A DNA stretch of 64,000 bases from CAZYFH01 sp964646815 (GCA_964646815.1 CAZYFH010000001.1:148137-212136); one strand, 5' to 3'. Positions 8,549-17,405 are shown, counted from the stretch's first letter. Numbers and translations: made by a program. The notes: generated by a model from the sequence alone, not told the origin.

Positions 8549-11443
8549 TCAAGCTCCGTGACACTTCTTGTACTTTTTACCGCTGCCGCAGGGGCACGGG
8601 TCGTTCCGTCCGATCTTCGCCGTCTCACGGCGCACCGTCTTCACGGCGGCGTCATCGCCGCCGGTCCGCGCCGGCCCGGGACCACGCGTCGCGGTCGCGC
8701 TGGCGGCGAAGGCTCCGCCAGTGGCGGAGGGGTCGTTCAGCGACACGGGTGTCGCCCTGCGCCTGGCGGTCTGGGCCGCGCTGGCGCGTCCTCCATCACC
8801 TTGTACGACCGGTCGGAGCCGCCAGAGATGGCGGACCGTTTCGTCGTCGATCCGCGCTTTCATGGCCTGGAACATCGTGAAGCTCTCGCGTTTGTACTCG
8901 ACGAGGGGATTGCGTTGGCCGTAACCTCTGAGGCCGATCCCCTCCTTGAGATGATCCAGGCCGTAGAGGTGGTCCTTCCACTGCGAGTCGACGACCTGGA
9001 GCATGACGTCGCGCTCGACGCGGCGTAGCACGCTCGCGGCGATGACGTCTTCCTTGTCGGCATATTTCTGCTCGACCGCCGCCCACAACGCGCTATGCAT
9101 CTCCCCGGCGCTTCGATCAGCGAGATCGAGCGCATCAAGCGTGTCGTCGGCGAGGTCGAAGATCTCGCCGACGCGTTGCTTGAGCGCGGGCGTATCCCAG
9201 TCCTCGGGTTCAGTGTCTTCGCCGCAATAGGTCTGGATGTTCTCGTCGACGAGCCCCTCGGCGAGCGTCATGAGGTAGGCGCGGCTGTCGACCTCTTCAT
9301 CATCCGCGAGCATCACCGTGCCGTCGAGGAGTTCGCGACGCAACCCGTAGACGTTCTCCCGCTGCTTGTTCATCACGTCGTCGTATTCCAGCAGGTGCTT
9401 GCGGACGGAGAAGTTCTGCGCCTCGACTTGCTTCTGCGCGCGCTCGATTGCTTTGGAGACCATCTTATGCTCGATCGGAACGCCGTCTTCCATGCCGAGT
9501 CGGGTCATGAGCCCTTGAATGCGATCGGACCCGAAGATGCGCATCAGGTCATCCTCGAGCGAGAGGTAGAAGCGGGATGACCCAGGGTCGCCCTGCCGGC
9601 CGGCCCGTCCCCGGAGCTGATTGTCGATGCGGCGAGCTTCGTGACGCTCGGTCCCGATGATATGAAGACCCCCGGCGGCGATTACCTCTTCGTGCTCCGC
9701 GTCGGTCTCGACCTTGAAGTGCGTGAGCAAGCGGTTCCAATCGGCCCGTGGCACCCGGTAGAATAGGTCCTGGAAGAAATACACGAACTCCGCGTCGTCG
9801 ACGAAGCGCTGCACGCCGTCCGGTAGCCGTTCCGCAACCCCCTCGACCAGGGCCTGACGACGCGCCATATGCTCGGGGTTACCGCCCAGCAGGATGTCGG
9901 TGCCCCGACCCGCCATGTTCGTCGCGATCGTCACGGTGCTACGACGTCCGGCCTGTGCCACGATCTCGGCCTCTTTCTCGTGGTGTTTGGCGTTTAACAC
10001 GACGTGCTTGATACCGCGCCGCTTGAGCAAGGTCGAGAGCATCTCCGACTTTTCTATGGAGACGGTGCCGACCAGGACGGGCCGTCCAGCCTCCTGCTGC
10101 TCGAGGATGTCGTCGACGATCGCCGCATACTTCTCCTTGGCAGTCTTGTAGACGGCGTCGGGTTCCTCGAGCCGCCGGAGGGGCCGGTTCGTGGGCGCGA
10201 CGAACACGTCGAGGTCGTAGATCTTGGCGAATTCTGGCGCCTCGGTTTCCGCCGTCCCGGTCATACCCGACAGCGTGTCGTATTTGCGGAAGTAATTCTG
10301 GAAGGTGATGGTTGCCAGGGTTTGGTTTTCACGTTCGATCTTGACGTTTTCCTTCGCCTCGACCGCCTGATGGAGTCCGTCGCTCCAGCGGCGCCCCGGC
10401 ATGAGCCGGCCGGTGAACTCATCGACGATGACGACCTGCCCATCCTTCACCATGTAATCCACGTCGCGCTCGAAGAGCGTGTGCGCGCGTAGCGCCTGGT
10501 TGACGTGGTGCAGCAACGGCATGTTGTCCGGATCGTACAGACCGCCGGGTTGGAGCCGGTTCCCGAGCAGCCTTTCAGCCTTCGCCATGCCGCTTTCCGT
10601 CAGCGCGACCGTCTTGTGCTTCTCGTCCTTGATGAAATCACCCGTGGACTCGAGTTCCTCCCGCCGCTCCGCCGGCACGTTGCCCTGGGTCACTGCACCG
10701 GCCGTCAGTCGGGGCACGATCCGGTCGGCCTCGCCGTAGAGCTCCGTGGACTGCGCGGCGGGGCCCGATATGATGAGCGGCGTGCGTGCCTCGTCGACCA
10801 GGATGCTGTCGACCTCGTCGACGATGGCGAATCGGTGCTCGCGTTGGACGAACTGGGTCGTCTCGAACTTCATGTTGTCGCGCAGATAGTCGAACCCAAA
10901 CTCGTTGTTCGTACCGTACGTAATGTCACAGCGATAGGCTGCGTGGCGCTCGGGGTCGCGGAGATCATGCTGGATGACGCCGACGCTCATGCCCAGAAAG
11001 CGGTAGATGCGCCCCATCCAATCGGAATCGCGGCGGGCAAGATAGTCGTTGACGGTTACAACATGTACGCCCTTCCCCTCGAGGGCGTTCAAGTAGGCGG
11101 CCAGGGTGGCGACGAGCGTCTTGCCCTCTCCGGTCTTCATCTCGGCGATCTTGCCTCGGTGCAGCGTCATTCCGCCGATCAGTTGGACGTCGAAGTGCCT
11201 CATCTCTAGCACGCGGCGGCCCGCTTCCCGCACGATCGCAAACGCCTCGACCAGGAGGTCGTCCAAGGTCGCGCCGCGATCGATTTGCTCGCGGAGGGCT
11301 GCCGTCCGCGCGCGGAGATCGTCGTCCGACAACGCCCGTGTGGCGCCCTCGCGCTCGTTGATCGCGACGACGGTGGGCTGCACGCGCTTGAGGTCGCGCG
11401 CGTTCTGGGTGCCGAAGACCTTGGCGAGCAGGGTGTCTAGCAT
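8549..11443 (-). CDS. secA: Protein translocase ATPase SecA
   Basis: SecA is the motor that drives unfolded preproteins through SecYEG. I take ATG 11443 (MLDTLLAKVFGTQNARDLKR), which aligns with usual SecA N-termini; a GTG at 11464 would add seven residues. The product is 964 residues. Walker A is MKTGEGKTLVATLAAYLN and the DEAD-like motif is VDEVDSILVDEARTPL. Further motifs are TNMAGRGTDI and the arginine-finger region QLRGRAGRQGDPG. It ends in the zinc-binding SEC-C motif NDPCPCGSGKKYKKCHG, so the SecB/ribosome-contact tail is complete. An Ala/Thr-rich linker of about 60 residues precedes that tail. Confidence 0.98.
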   Translation of the reverse strand: MLDTLLAKVFGTQNARDLKRVQPTVVAINEREGATRALSDDDLRARTAALREQIDRGATLDDLLVEAFAIVREAGRRVLEMRHFDVQLIGGMTLHRGKIAEMKTGEGKTLVATLAAYLNALEGKGVHVVTVNDYLARRDSDWMGRIYRFLGMSVGVIQHDLRDPERHAAYRCDITYGTNNEFGFDYLRDNMKFETTQFVQREHRFAIVDEVDSILVDEARTPLIISGPAAQSTELYGEADRIVPRLTAGAVTQGNVPAERREELESTGDFIKDEKHKTVALTESGMAKAERLLGNRLQPGGLYDPDNMPLLHHVNQALRAHTLFERDVDYMVKDGQVVIVDEFTGRLMPGRRWSDGLHQAVEAKENVKIERENQTLATITFQNYFRKYDTLSGMTGTAETEAPEFAKIYDLDVFVAPTNRPLRRLEEPDAVYKTAKEKYAAIVDDILEQQEAGRPVLVGTVSIEKSEMLSTLLKRRGIKHVVLNAKHHEKEAEIVAQAGRRSTVTIATNMAGRGTDILLGGNPEHMARRQALVEGVAERLPDGVQRFVDDAEFVYFFQDLFYRVPRADWNRLLTHFKVETDAEHEEVIAAGGLHIIGTERHEARRIDNQLRGRAGRQGDPGSSRFYLSLEDDLMRIFGSDRIQGLMTRLGMEDGVPIEHKMVSKAIERAQKQVEAQNFSVRKHLLEYDDVMNKQRENVYGLRRELLDGTVMLADDEEVDSRAYLMTLAEGLVDENIQTYCGEDTEPEDWDTPALKQRVGEIFDLADDTLDALDLADRSAGEMHSALWAAVEQKYADKEDVIAASVLRRVERDVMLQVVDSQWKDHLYGLDHLKEGIGLRGYGQRNPLVEYKRESFTMFQAMKARIDDETVRHLWRLRPVVQGDGGRASAAQTARRRATPVSLNDPSATGGAFAASATATRGPGPARTGGDDAAVKTVRRETAKIGRNDPCPCGSGKKYKKCHGA

Positions 11444-11609
11444 CAGGGTGCTGAAGGGTCGCACGCATCCGAGTGTGCGGGCAACGCGTCCTTACTAGTT
11501 TACGCGACCGTGGATGGCGTCGGGGGGGGCATACGGGAACGCGTCAGGGTCGCACTCTGGGATGGGGAACCCCTTCGCTTTCAGGAGGCTTGCGACACGA
11601 GAGCCGACC

Positions 11610-12088
11610 GTGCGCGACTACCGTCGGTTGGCCCATACGATTCATGCGGTGCACAGTCATTTCGTCGTGTGCACGAAGGATCGCAAGCCTGTCCTGCAGG
11701 GCGACCTCGGCTTGGAGTTTCGCAAGTAGCTTCAGCAACACTGTCGGGGGCGTGACATCGAGATTCTGCAGGGGTCCGTCCGGGCGGAGGATGTCCACCT
11801 GTTGCTGAGTACCTCGCCGCACTGGTCCCCGCGCCGCGTGATGCAGGCGGTCAAAGGCAAGACGTCGCATCGAGGGCTGAGGGACAACCTGCGGTTGAAG
11901 AAGACGTTCCGGGGGCACGATGTGTGGGCCCGTGGCTCTTTCGTGCGCGCCGCGGCAATGTGACGGACGAAACGATCGCCGAGTACATTCGGTGGCAAGG
12001 GGCGCCCCGGCGATCGCTGAGCGATATCAGGTGTCCGAGCGAGGGCGATGGAGCCTGCCTCGTGCGGAGAGCCTTCAGTCGACGTTAG
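11610..12088 (+). pseudogene. tnpA: IS200-like transposase TnpA, inactivated
   Basis: The reading runs VRDYRRLAHTIHAVHSHFVV, CTKDRKPVLQGDLGLEFRK, then an in-frame TAG at 11727-11729. It continues with LQQHCRGRDIEILQGSV, VKGKTSHRGLRDNLRLKK and FRGHDVWARGSFVRAAA. A shift of frame near 11945-11960 leads to NVTDETIAEYIRWQG and a stop at 12088. This is the Y1 single-strand transposase fold of IS200/IS605. The HUH motif, normally DHVHLLV, reads EDVHLLL here, so the first catalytic histidine appears lost. The start is uncertain (GTG 11610, or ATG 11514 in the same frame). An amber codon, a frameshift and a lost active-site residue together mean old decay rather than sequencing error. Confidence 0.85.
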
Positions 12089-12097
12089 TCGAGAATG

Positions 12098-12122
12098 ACT
12101 CCCCGCCTGCAGGCGAGGGAGT
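12098..12122. repeat. Imperfect hairpin at the IS200-like right end
   Basis: ACTCCCCGCCTG at 12098-12109 pairs with CAGGCGAGGGAGT at 12110-12122, leaving a single bulged base in one arm. Its position 10 bases after the transposase frame fits the right-end structure bound by TnpA in IS200-type elements. A transcription terminator is less likely because no T-run longer than three follows. Confidence 0.6.
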
Positions 12123-12333
12123 TTGGGCTCAAGCTGCTATGCGGGTCAGGTGAGAGTGTCGTATTCGTTGTCGACCAACGGCAACGGCCAAACGTTGGGA
12201 TTGGGGTCAAGTCCCGTCTCGGTGAGGCCGTTATGCGGCTCGCACCGAATACGATGCCAGCGCGCGTTGGTGACGATTAAGGCGCGCGCTCAGGGCGCCC
12301 ATGGAGCGGCGCGCGGAGTTTCAGGACGATACG

Positions 12334-13227
12334 CTAGTTTGCCGAGACAGGTCGCGATTCGGGAAGGAGACGCAGCGGGTTGATGGTCCGACCGTTGGCC
12401 CAGACCTCGTAGTGCACATGATAGCCAGTGGCCCGGCCGGTCGCGCCGACATAGCCGATGAGGTCACCCCGACCCACGGTGTCGCCTCGACCAACGGCGA
12501 ACTCGGCGAGGTGTCCGTAGCGAGTGTTGAGACCGAACCCGTGATCGATCTCGACCAGGTTGCCGTAGTTGCCGCTCCGGCTGGCGGCGCGGACCCGCCC
12601 AAGCGCTGTCGCATAAACGGGTTGGCCACGGCGGGTGGAGATGTCGACCGCCGGGTGAAACTCGCGCTCACCAGTGAAGGGGTCGCTCCGATAACCGTAC
12701 GCTGCCGAGAGCCATCCGTCGGCTGGCCATATCGTCGGAGTGGCCTCCGCAAGCGCCTCGCGTTGCGCGACGCCACGCTGCACAACCCGAAGGCGATGAT
12801 CTAGGGTCCCGAGGAGATCACTCAGCAGACCAAAAGTGCGGCTCGGTGCCTCGCCAGCGGCTCCAGCGCGGCCAACGGCGGCGACGCGCAACGGTTTGGG
12901 TAAACGGTCCACCAACGGTGTGACGCCGGCACCGCGACCGATGCGAGCCGAGAGGTTGGTGATGGCGAGCTGGAGCGAGGCGATGTTGCCGGTGAGTTCC
13001 GTGGTGGATGCCCGATAGCTTGAATTCTCGAGTTCGAGCCGTGCGTTCTGTAGCTGCAAGCGGCCGATCTCGGCGTGCGCGGACCAGCGTGCGTGGAGCG
13101 TCCACCCGATCGGAAGAGCCAAGATGACGGCGACCACCGCAGCCGCCGGGCGCACACGCAATGTGAAGCGGTGGATGATACCGCTGGCGCGGTCCGCAAC
13201 GATGAACGAATAGCGTCTCGGGAGCAT
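12334..13227 (-). CDS. M23 family metallopeptidase (peptidoglycan endopeptidase), membrane-anchored
   Basis: The product has 297 residues. A short cytosolic N-terminus is followed by one membrane segment (about residues 29-46, AAAVVAVILALPIGW) and a coiled coil (about 50-95, beginning EIGRLQLQNARLELE). A C-terminal M23 domain covers roughly 185-290. Zinc ligands are visible in FHPAVDIS and in ATGYHVHYEVW; YGHLAEFAVGRGDTV is the conserved loop between them. Such proteins cleave peptide cross-links in the periplasm or activate other hydrolases. The arrangement resembles the MepM/EnvC/NlpD-like group, but no LysM or SH3 domain is seen. The partner is unknown. Confidence 0.88.
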   Translation of the reverse strand: MLPRRYSFIVADRASGIIHRFTLRVRPAAAVVAVILALPIGWTLHARWSAHAEIGRLQLQNARLELENSSYRASTTELTGNIASLQLAITNLSARIGRGAGVTPLVDRLPKPLRVAAVGRAGAAGEAPSRTFGLLSDLLGTLDHRLRVVQRGVAQREALAEATPTIWPADGWLSAAYGYRSDPFTGEREFHPAVDISTRRGQPVYATALGRVRAASRSGNYGNLVEIDHGFGLNTRYGHLAEFAVGRGDTVGRGDLIGYVGATGRATGYHVHYEVWANGRTINPLRLLPESRPVSAN

Positions 13228-13341
13228 GCCCGGTTACGTGCAGAACCGCAAAAAATCGAAAAATTTTACCATACTTAGGCGGATGCCGTGCTTCGGATGT
13301 CCCAATGGCGGATATGAGACGAACGTTGATCGCCGCGGGTT

Positions 13342-14583
13342 CTAGCTGCGTTCGGGCATCCGGGACTGCATGGCTTCGGCCACGTGCAACGCATCGACCG
13401 GATCGCTGCCGCGAGGTCGCCGATCGTCCGAGCGCTTTCGGCACCCGGTCGTAGCTGCGCGTACTCAGTGGGAGTCGCCGTGCCGCGGAGGTATGGAGAT
13501 GCATCCTCTCCTTGTCGAGGGCGCAGTGACGGCGCAGCTCAGGGTCAGCGAGATCCGCGTTGACACGTTGCCCCTGGCCGAATCGCGCCGCCTGACGCGC
13601 CCGCGCCGCAGAGATCCGCATGCGAAACGACAGCGAGATCGCTCCCCCGTAGGTGCACCGACTAGTTCCGCGATGGAGAATGCCAGCAATTCGACGACGA
13701 AGAGGTCGAGACGGTCGAGCAGCGGTCTCGACATCTGGCTCTGGTATCGCTCGACCTGGAGCGGTGTGCAGTGGCAGGGTCGGCGACGGTCGCCGCATGG
13801 GCACGGATTCATCGCGCCCACGAGCAGAAATCGAGCTGGGAAACTGATGGTGCGGGCGGCGCGTGAGATTCGCACGACGCCCTCTTCGAGCGGTTCACGC
13901 AACGCCTCGAGCGGCCGCCGCTCGAACTCGAGCATCTCATCGAAAAAAATGAACGCCGTTGTGGGCAAGATTTGCAGGGTAGCGTCCGCTGCCGACAAGC
14001 GCGGCGCCCGACACGGTGTGTGATGTGGCGCGCGAAAGGGACGACCGGTCAGCAGGCCCGTCGACTGCACCAGCAGTCCCGCCACGGAATGGATCGACCT
14101 GGTCGCAACGGCTTCGTCGAAGCTTGGTGTTCACAGGAGATCTGGGATGCGCCGCGCGAGCAGTGTCTTGCGCGATCCCGGCGGGCCGACGAGGCGGAGA
14201 TTGTGTCGTCCGGCGGCGGCCACTTCGAGAGCACTTCGCGCGACGAGTTGGGCATTCACCTCGGACACGTCGGCCACCTCACCGTTTGCCGGCTGTGCAA
14301 GGACCGGTACGACAGGCCGTGCAGCGGCCGGCGCCCGGACGGCGAGGACCTCGAGCGTGTTAGCGAGTTCATCCGCCGGGCCGATCTCGAGGCCTGGCAC
14401 GACCGCTGCTTCCAGGGCGTTCGCGGCGGGAAGCACCAGGCGGATGATCGAACACGATGCCGGGCAATGAGGGAGCAAGGGACGCACCCGCGGTTCGCGC
14501 GGCGGCGGGCGTGGCGGCACTAGTGCCGGGCGAGCGATGGGAACCCTGCCATGCGGTTGCGCGACCCGCGACCCGCGACGCAC
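13342..14583 (-). pseudogene. comM: ComM / YifB-family Mg-chelatase-like AAA+ ATPase, heavily degraded
   Basis: Pieces of ComM occur in the right order in different frames. First come IIRLVLPAANALEAAVVPG and LVGPPGSRKTLLARR, then an in-frame TGA just after RIPDLL. SIHSVAGLLVQSTGLL and GRPFRAPHHT follow in the same frame, then a shift through LVGSGRYPANLAHNGVHFF. IFFDEMLEFERRPLEAL and GAMNPCPCGDRRRPC come next, then a further shift to FGQGQRVNADLADPELR, and a last one to VDALHVAEAMQSRMPERS before the stop at 13342. About 100 N-terminal codons are missing. Walker A reads GPPGSRKT instead of GPPGSGKT. With at least four frame lesions plus a 5' deletion, this is a genuine relic. ComM helicase extends heteroduplex during natural transformation. 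Confidence 0.9.
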
Positions 14584-14675
14584 GAACTGCGCGCTACCAG
14601 ACTCCCAACAGGTGGGCCGGTCCGGCCGAGTATGGCGGGTATGATGTAGGCCGCCCGTTGCCCGATCTGAGCCGA

Positions 14676-15353
14676 ATGCGGTTGTCGATCATCATTCCGG
14701 TGTTCAATGAGTGCTCCACGATCCGAACGGTGCTGGAGCGCGTGGCTGCCGTCGATCTCGACCCCGAGGTGATCGTCGTCGACGACGGCTCCACCGATGG
14801 GACGCGCGATGTGCTGGCGGAGCTGGACGGCCATGGACCGACCGTCATCCTCCACGACACGAACCGGGGAAAGGGGGCCGCGCTGCAGACCGGTATCCAG
14901 CACGTTACGGGCGACTACGTGATCGTCCAGGACGCGGACCTCGAGTACGACCCGGCGGACTACCACAAGCTCCTGGCTGTGGCGTACGAACGACGGGCGG
15001 ACGTGGTGTATGGCTCGCGTCTGGCGGATGCGCGTCCCTCGATGTCTCTGCGTCACTGGGTCGGCAATCGGATCCTGACCGGAATCACAAATCTTCTCTA
15101 TCGGTCGGCGCTCACCGATATGGAAACGTGCTATAAGCTGCTTCGCCGGAGTGTGCTTGCCGACATCGACATCGTCTCGAATCACTTCAATGTCGAACCG
15201 GAGATCACGGCGAAACTGCTCAAGCGTGGCTTCGTTATCCACGAGGTCCCTATCAGCTTCGCGGGTCGGAGCCTTGCCGAAGGCAAGAAGATCCGCATAG
15301 TGGACTTCGTGTCGGCTATTTGGACGCTTGTCAGATACCGGGTGTCGGCGTAG
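14676..15353 (+). CDS. Family 2 glycosyltransferase (polyprenyl-phosphate sugar transferase-like)
   Basis: From ATG 14676 (MRLSIIIPVFNECSTIRTVL) the product has 225 residues. It is a single GT-A domain with VIVVDDGSTDGTRDVL, NRGKGAALQTGI and the metal-binding QDADLEYDPADY, followed by VYGSRLAD and a C-terminal SFAGRSLAEGKKI segment. This is the dolichol-phosphate mannose synthase-like group, which moves a sugar from a nucleotide donor to a polyprenyl phosphate at the membrane. There are no C-terminal membrane spans, so it is the soluble DPM1-type form. The donor sugar cannot be told. It converges on the microcompartment aldehyde dehydrogenase gene, with 3 bases between the ends. Confidence 0.9.
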   Translation: MRLSIIIPVFNECSTIRTVLERVAAVDLDPEVIVVDDGSTDGTRDVLAELDGHGPTVILHDTNRGKGAALQTGIQHVTGDYVIVQDADLEYDPADYHKLLAVAYERRADVVYGSRLADARPSMSLRHWVGNRILTGITNLLYRSALTDMETCYKLLRRSVLADIDIVSNHFNVEPEITAKLLKRGFVIHEVPISFAGRSLAEGKKIRIVDFVSAIWTLVRYRVSA

Positions 15354-15356
15354 TCG

Positions 15357-17075
15357 TCAGTGCCCCGTCAGCCCCGCCTCCACGAATACGCCGTGCGACG
15401 TGCCGAGATCTTGCGCCAACGGGGTGACGATCGTCCGCTCGTCGATTAGGATTGAGCGCTCCTCGTCGATCGCGGCACGGACATCCGTCTCGCACACAAA
15501 TGCCGCCGGTGCGGCGGGCGGGGTCGGTGACGAGATCGCCGACGGGGCAGGGGTGCGACTCGGTGCCGAGCTGAGCGCGCCACGCGCAGCGAGGAAGCCG
15601 TCGATGCGCGTGGCGAGTACCTGCGGAATGAGCGTCGGTGGTGGGGAACGACGCGGCGCGGCCGGAAGGCGACGCGCAGTCGGTGCCTCAGGGGTCGTGC
15701 GTCGTGGCGCCGGGCGCGTCTCGTACGCGACGCGCTTGATGTTCAGCAAGTGCCGCGGCGTGATGTTGTCAGACGTGATGTTGCCGCCGTGGCCGCCGCA
15801 CCCGAGCGTCATTGCTGGTTCGAGGCCCGTCGTCAGGCCGATCGAGCCAAGCGTCGTTGACGTGTTGACCACGATCCGAAATGCCGGCTTCTTCAAGCCG
15901 AACTCAAGGACGATTGCATCGTCGCGAGAGTGGATGGCCATCGTGTGACCTAGGCCGCCGTATCCGAGAATATCCTTGCAGCGCGCGCAGCCGGCGCGCC
16001 AGTCGTCGACCACGTAAAACGACAGTACCGGACAGAGCTTCTCGATCGACAATGGAAAATCGCGTCCGACACCAGCGAGAGGCGCAATCAGCACCCGTGT
16101 CTCGGGCTGCACGTCGATGCCTGTATGGCGGGCAATCTCGCGGGCGGTCTTGCCGACGAGCGCCGGATTGGGGAGTCGTTGCGGAGTCACGAGGGCCGCC
16201 GCGACGGCGGTGCTCTCCGACTCGCCCATGAAGTATCCACCGGCGGACTGAAACGCGCGCCGCACGTCGTCTGCAATGGCGGCGTCCACGACGACCGAGT
16301 TCTCGGCGGAGCACAACACGCCGTTGTCGAAGGTCTTTCCGGTCATGATGTCGTCGACGGCCTTCGATACGTCCGCTGACCGCTCGATATAGGCAGGCGC
16401 GTTGCCTGGTCCGACGCCATATGCCGGCTTGCCCGCGGAGTACGCTGCTCGGACGAGTCCGAGCCCGCCGGTCGCGAGAATGACGGCGATCTCGCGCCGC
16501 TTCATGAGGGCCTGGGTGCCGGCGAGCGTCACGGTCGCTATGCAGCCGATTGCCCCATCCGGCAGACCGGCGGACGTGCCTGCACGTGACATCAGCTCGA
16601 CCGTACGGGTGATGCAGTCGACAGCCGCGGGATGCGGGCTGACCACGATGGCGCAGCGCGCCTTGATTGCGATCAGGAGCTTGTAGATGGCGGTCGACGT
16701 CGGATTCGTGGATGGCACGATTGCCCCGACGACGCCGAACGGCTCCGCGATCTCCACCACGCGCCGGTCGTTGTGCCGGGCTATAATCCCGACCGTTGCC
16801 ATCGGGCGGATAAAGTCGTGTACGGTGCGGGCCGCGAAGAGGTTCTTCTGGACCTTATCGGCGACGACCCCATACCCGGTTTCCTCGACGGCCGCCGCGG
16901 CGAGCGGTTCGGCCTGGTCGGCGGCGGCAACGGCCATCGCGCTGACGATCGCGTCGACCTGGGCCTGCGTCAACTCCGCCAGGCGGTGCTGGGCCAGTTG
17001 CGCTCGCTCGGCGAGGTGGGTCGCCTCTCGAACAGCGAGGTCATCTCGGTCGGATGCGGCCGTCAGGTCAGCCAT
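15357..17075 (-). CDS. CoA-acylating aldehyde dehydrogenase of a bacterial microcompartment, with long C-terminal tail
   Basis: A 572-residue enzyme that probably oxidises an aldehyde to its acyl-CoA inside a protein shell. The aldehyde dehydrogenase fold covers about residues 5-450, with PSTNPTSTAIYKLLIAIKAR and catalytic Cys255 in FDNGVLCSAENS. The acylating subgroup (AdhE/EutE/PduP-like) is suggested by GYGGLGHTMAIHS and EPAMTLGCGGHGG. Beyond residue 455 comes an Ala/Pro-rich linker, then a short amphipathic helix (479-498, TLIPQVLATRIDGFLAARG). That helix has the look of a shell-encapsulation peptide. A second linker follows, and then a conserved-looking module at 525-570 with ILIDERTIVTPLAQDLG. 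The BMC shell gene lies 45 bases upstream on the same strand, so a two-gene operon is likely. Substrate unknown. Confidence 0.88.
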   Translation of the reverse strand: MADLTAASDRDDLAVREATHLAERAQLAQHRLAELTQAQVDAIVSAMAVAAADQAEPLAAAAVEETGYGVVADKVQKNLFAARTVHDFIRPMATVGIIARHNDRRVVEIAEPFGVVGAIVPSTNPTSTAIYKLLIAIKARCAIVVSPHPAAVDCITRTVELMSRAGTSAGLPDGAIGCIATVTLAGTQALMKRREIAVILATGGLGLVRAAYSAGKPAYGVGPGNAPAYIERSADVSKAVDDIMTGKTFDNGVLCSAENSVVVDAAIADDVRRAFQSAGGYFMGESESTAVAAALVTPQRLPNPALVGKTAREIARHTGIDVQPETRVLIAPLAGVGRDFPLSIEKLCPVLSFYVVDDWRAGCARCKDILGYGGLGHTMAIHSRDDAIVLEFGLKKPAFRIVVNTSTTLGSIGLTTGLEPAMTLGCGGHGGNITSDNITPRHLLNIKRVAYETRPAPRRTTPEAPTARRLPAAPRRSPPPTLIPQVLATRIDGFLAARGALSSAPSRTPAPSAISSPTPPAAPAAFVCETDVRAAIDEERSILIDERTIVTPLAQDLGTSHGVFVEAGLTGH

Positions 17076-17120
17076 GCGAGCGTAGGGACTGCCGGACGCG
17101 GGTGGCGATTCGCTCGGCCG

Positions 17121-17405
17121 CTACGCGTCCTTGGTCGCGGGGAGTATCTGTTCGACTTCGTTGTGCGGTAATGGGATGACGTGCACCGACACAAGCTCGC
17201 CGACACGCCGAGCCGCTGCGGCCCCGGCGTCGATCGCCGCCTGGACGGCGCCGACATCGCCGCGGACCATCACGGTGACGTAGCCGGAGCCGATGTACTC
17301 TTTTCCGATGAGCAGCACGTTGGCGGCCTTGACCATCGCATCGGCGGCCTCAATCGAGCCGATCAAACCTTTCGTCTCGATCATGCCAAGCGCTTCGAGT
17401 GTCAT
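17121..17405 (-). CDS. Bacterial microcompartment hexameric shell protein (BMC-H)
   Basis: A 94-residue single-BMC-domain protein (Pfam BMC, PduA/CcmK/EutM-like). MTLEALGMIETKGLIGSIEA is the canonical opening. ANVLLIGKEYIGSGYVTVMV contains the pore loop (IGSG), and VRGDVGAVQAAIDAGAAAA is the second helix. Such proteins form hexagonal tiles of the shell facets; the small pore lets polar metabolites through. The length is that of a minimal BMC-H. It is the first gene of the pair with the aldehyde dehydrogenase. No BMC-T, no BMC-P vertex protein and no signature enzyme occur in the window, so the rest of the shell must be encoded elsewhere. Confidence 0.95.
   Translation of the reverse strand: MTLEALGMIETKGLIGSIEAADAMVKAANVLLIGKEYIGSGYVTVMVRGDVGAVQAAIDAGAAAARRVGELVSVHVIPLPHNEVEQILPATKDA

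Larger units (their letters stand above)
11500..12122 (+). mobile_element. Degenerate IS200/IS605-type insertion sequence
   Basis: A transposase-like frame and a terminal-type hairpin fill the gap between secA and the M23 peptidase gene. The hairpin at 12098-12122, just after the end of the transposase frame, resembles the subterminal palindrome of IS200-family right ends. The left end is not clear; 11500 is an estimate. IS200 elements have no terminal inverted repeats and make no target duplication, so exact limits cannot be set from this copy alone. The transposase is broken, so the element is not autonomous. Confidence 0.65.

Noticed and set aside
12818..13804. A 328-codon minus-strand frame joining the comM remnant to the M23 gene
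   Set aside because: Only the first part (FGQGQRVNADLADPELR) is real and belongs to the comM relic; the rest is out-of-frame reading of the peptidase gene.
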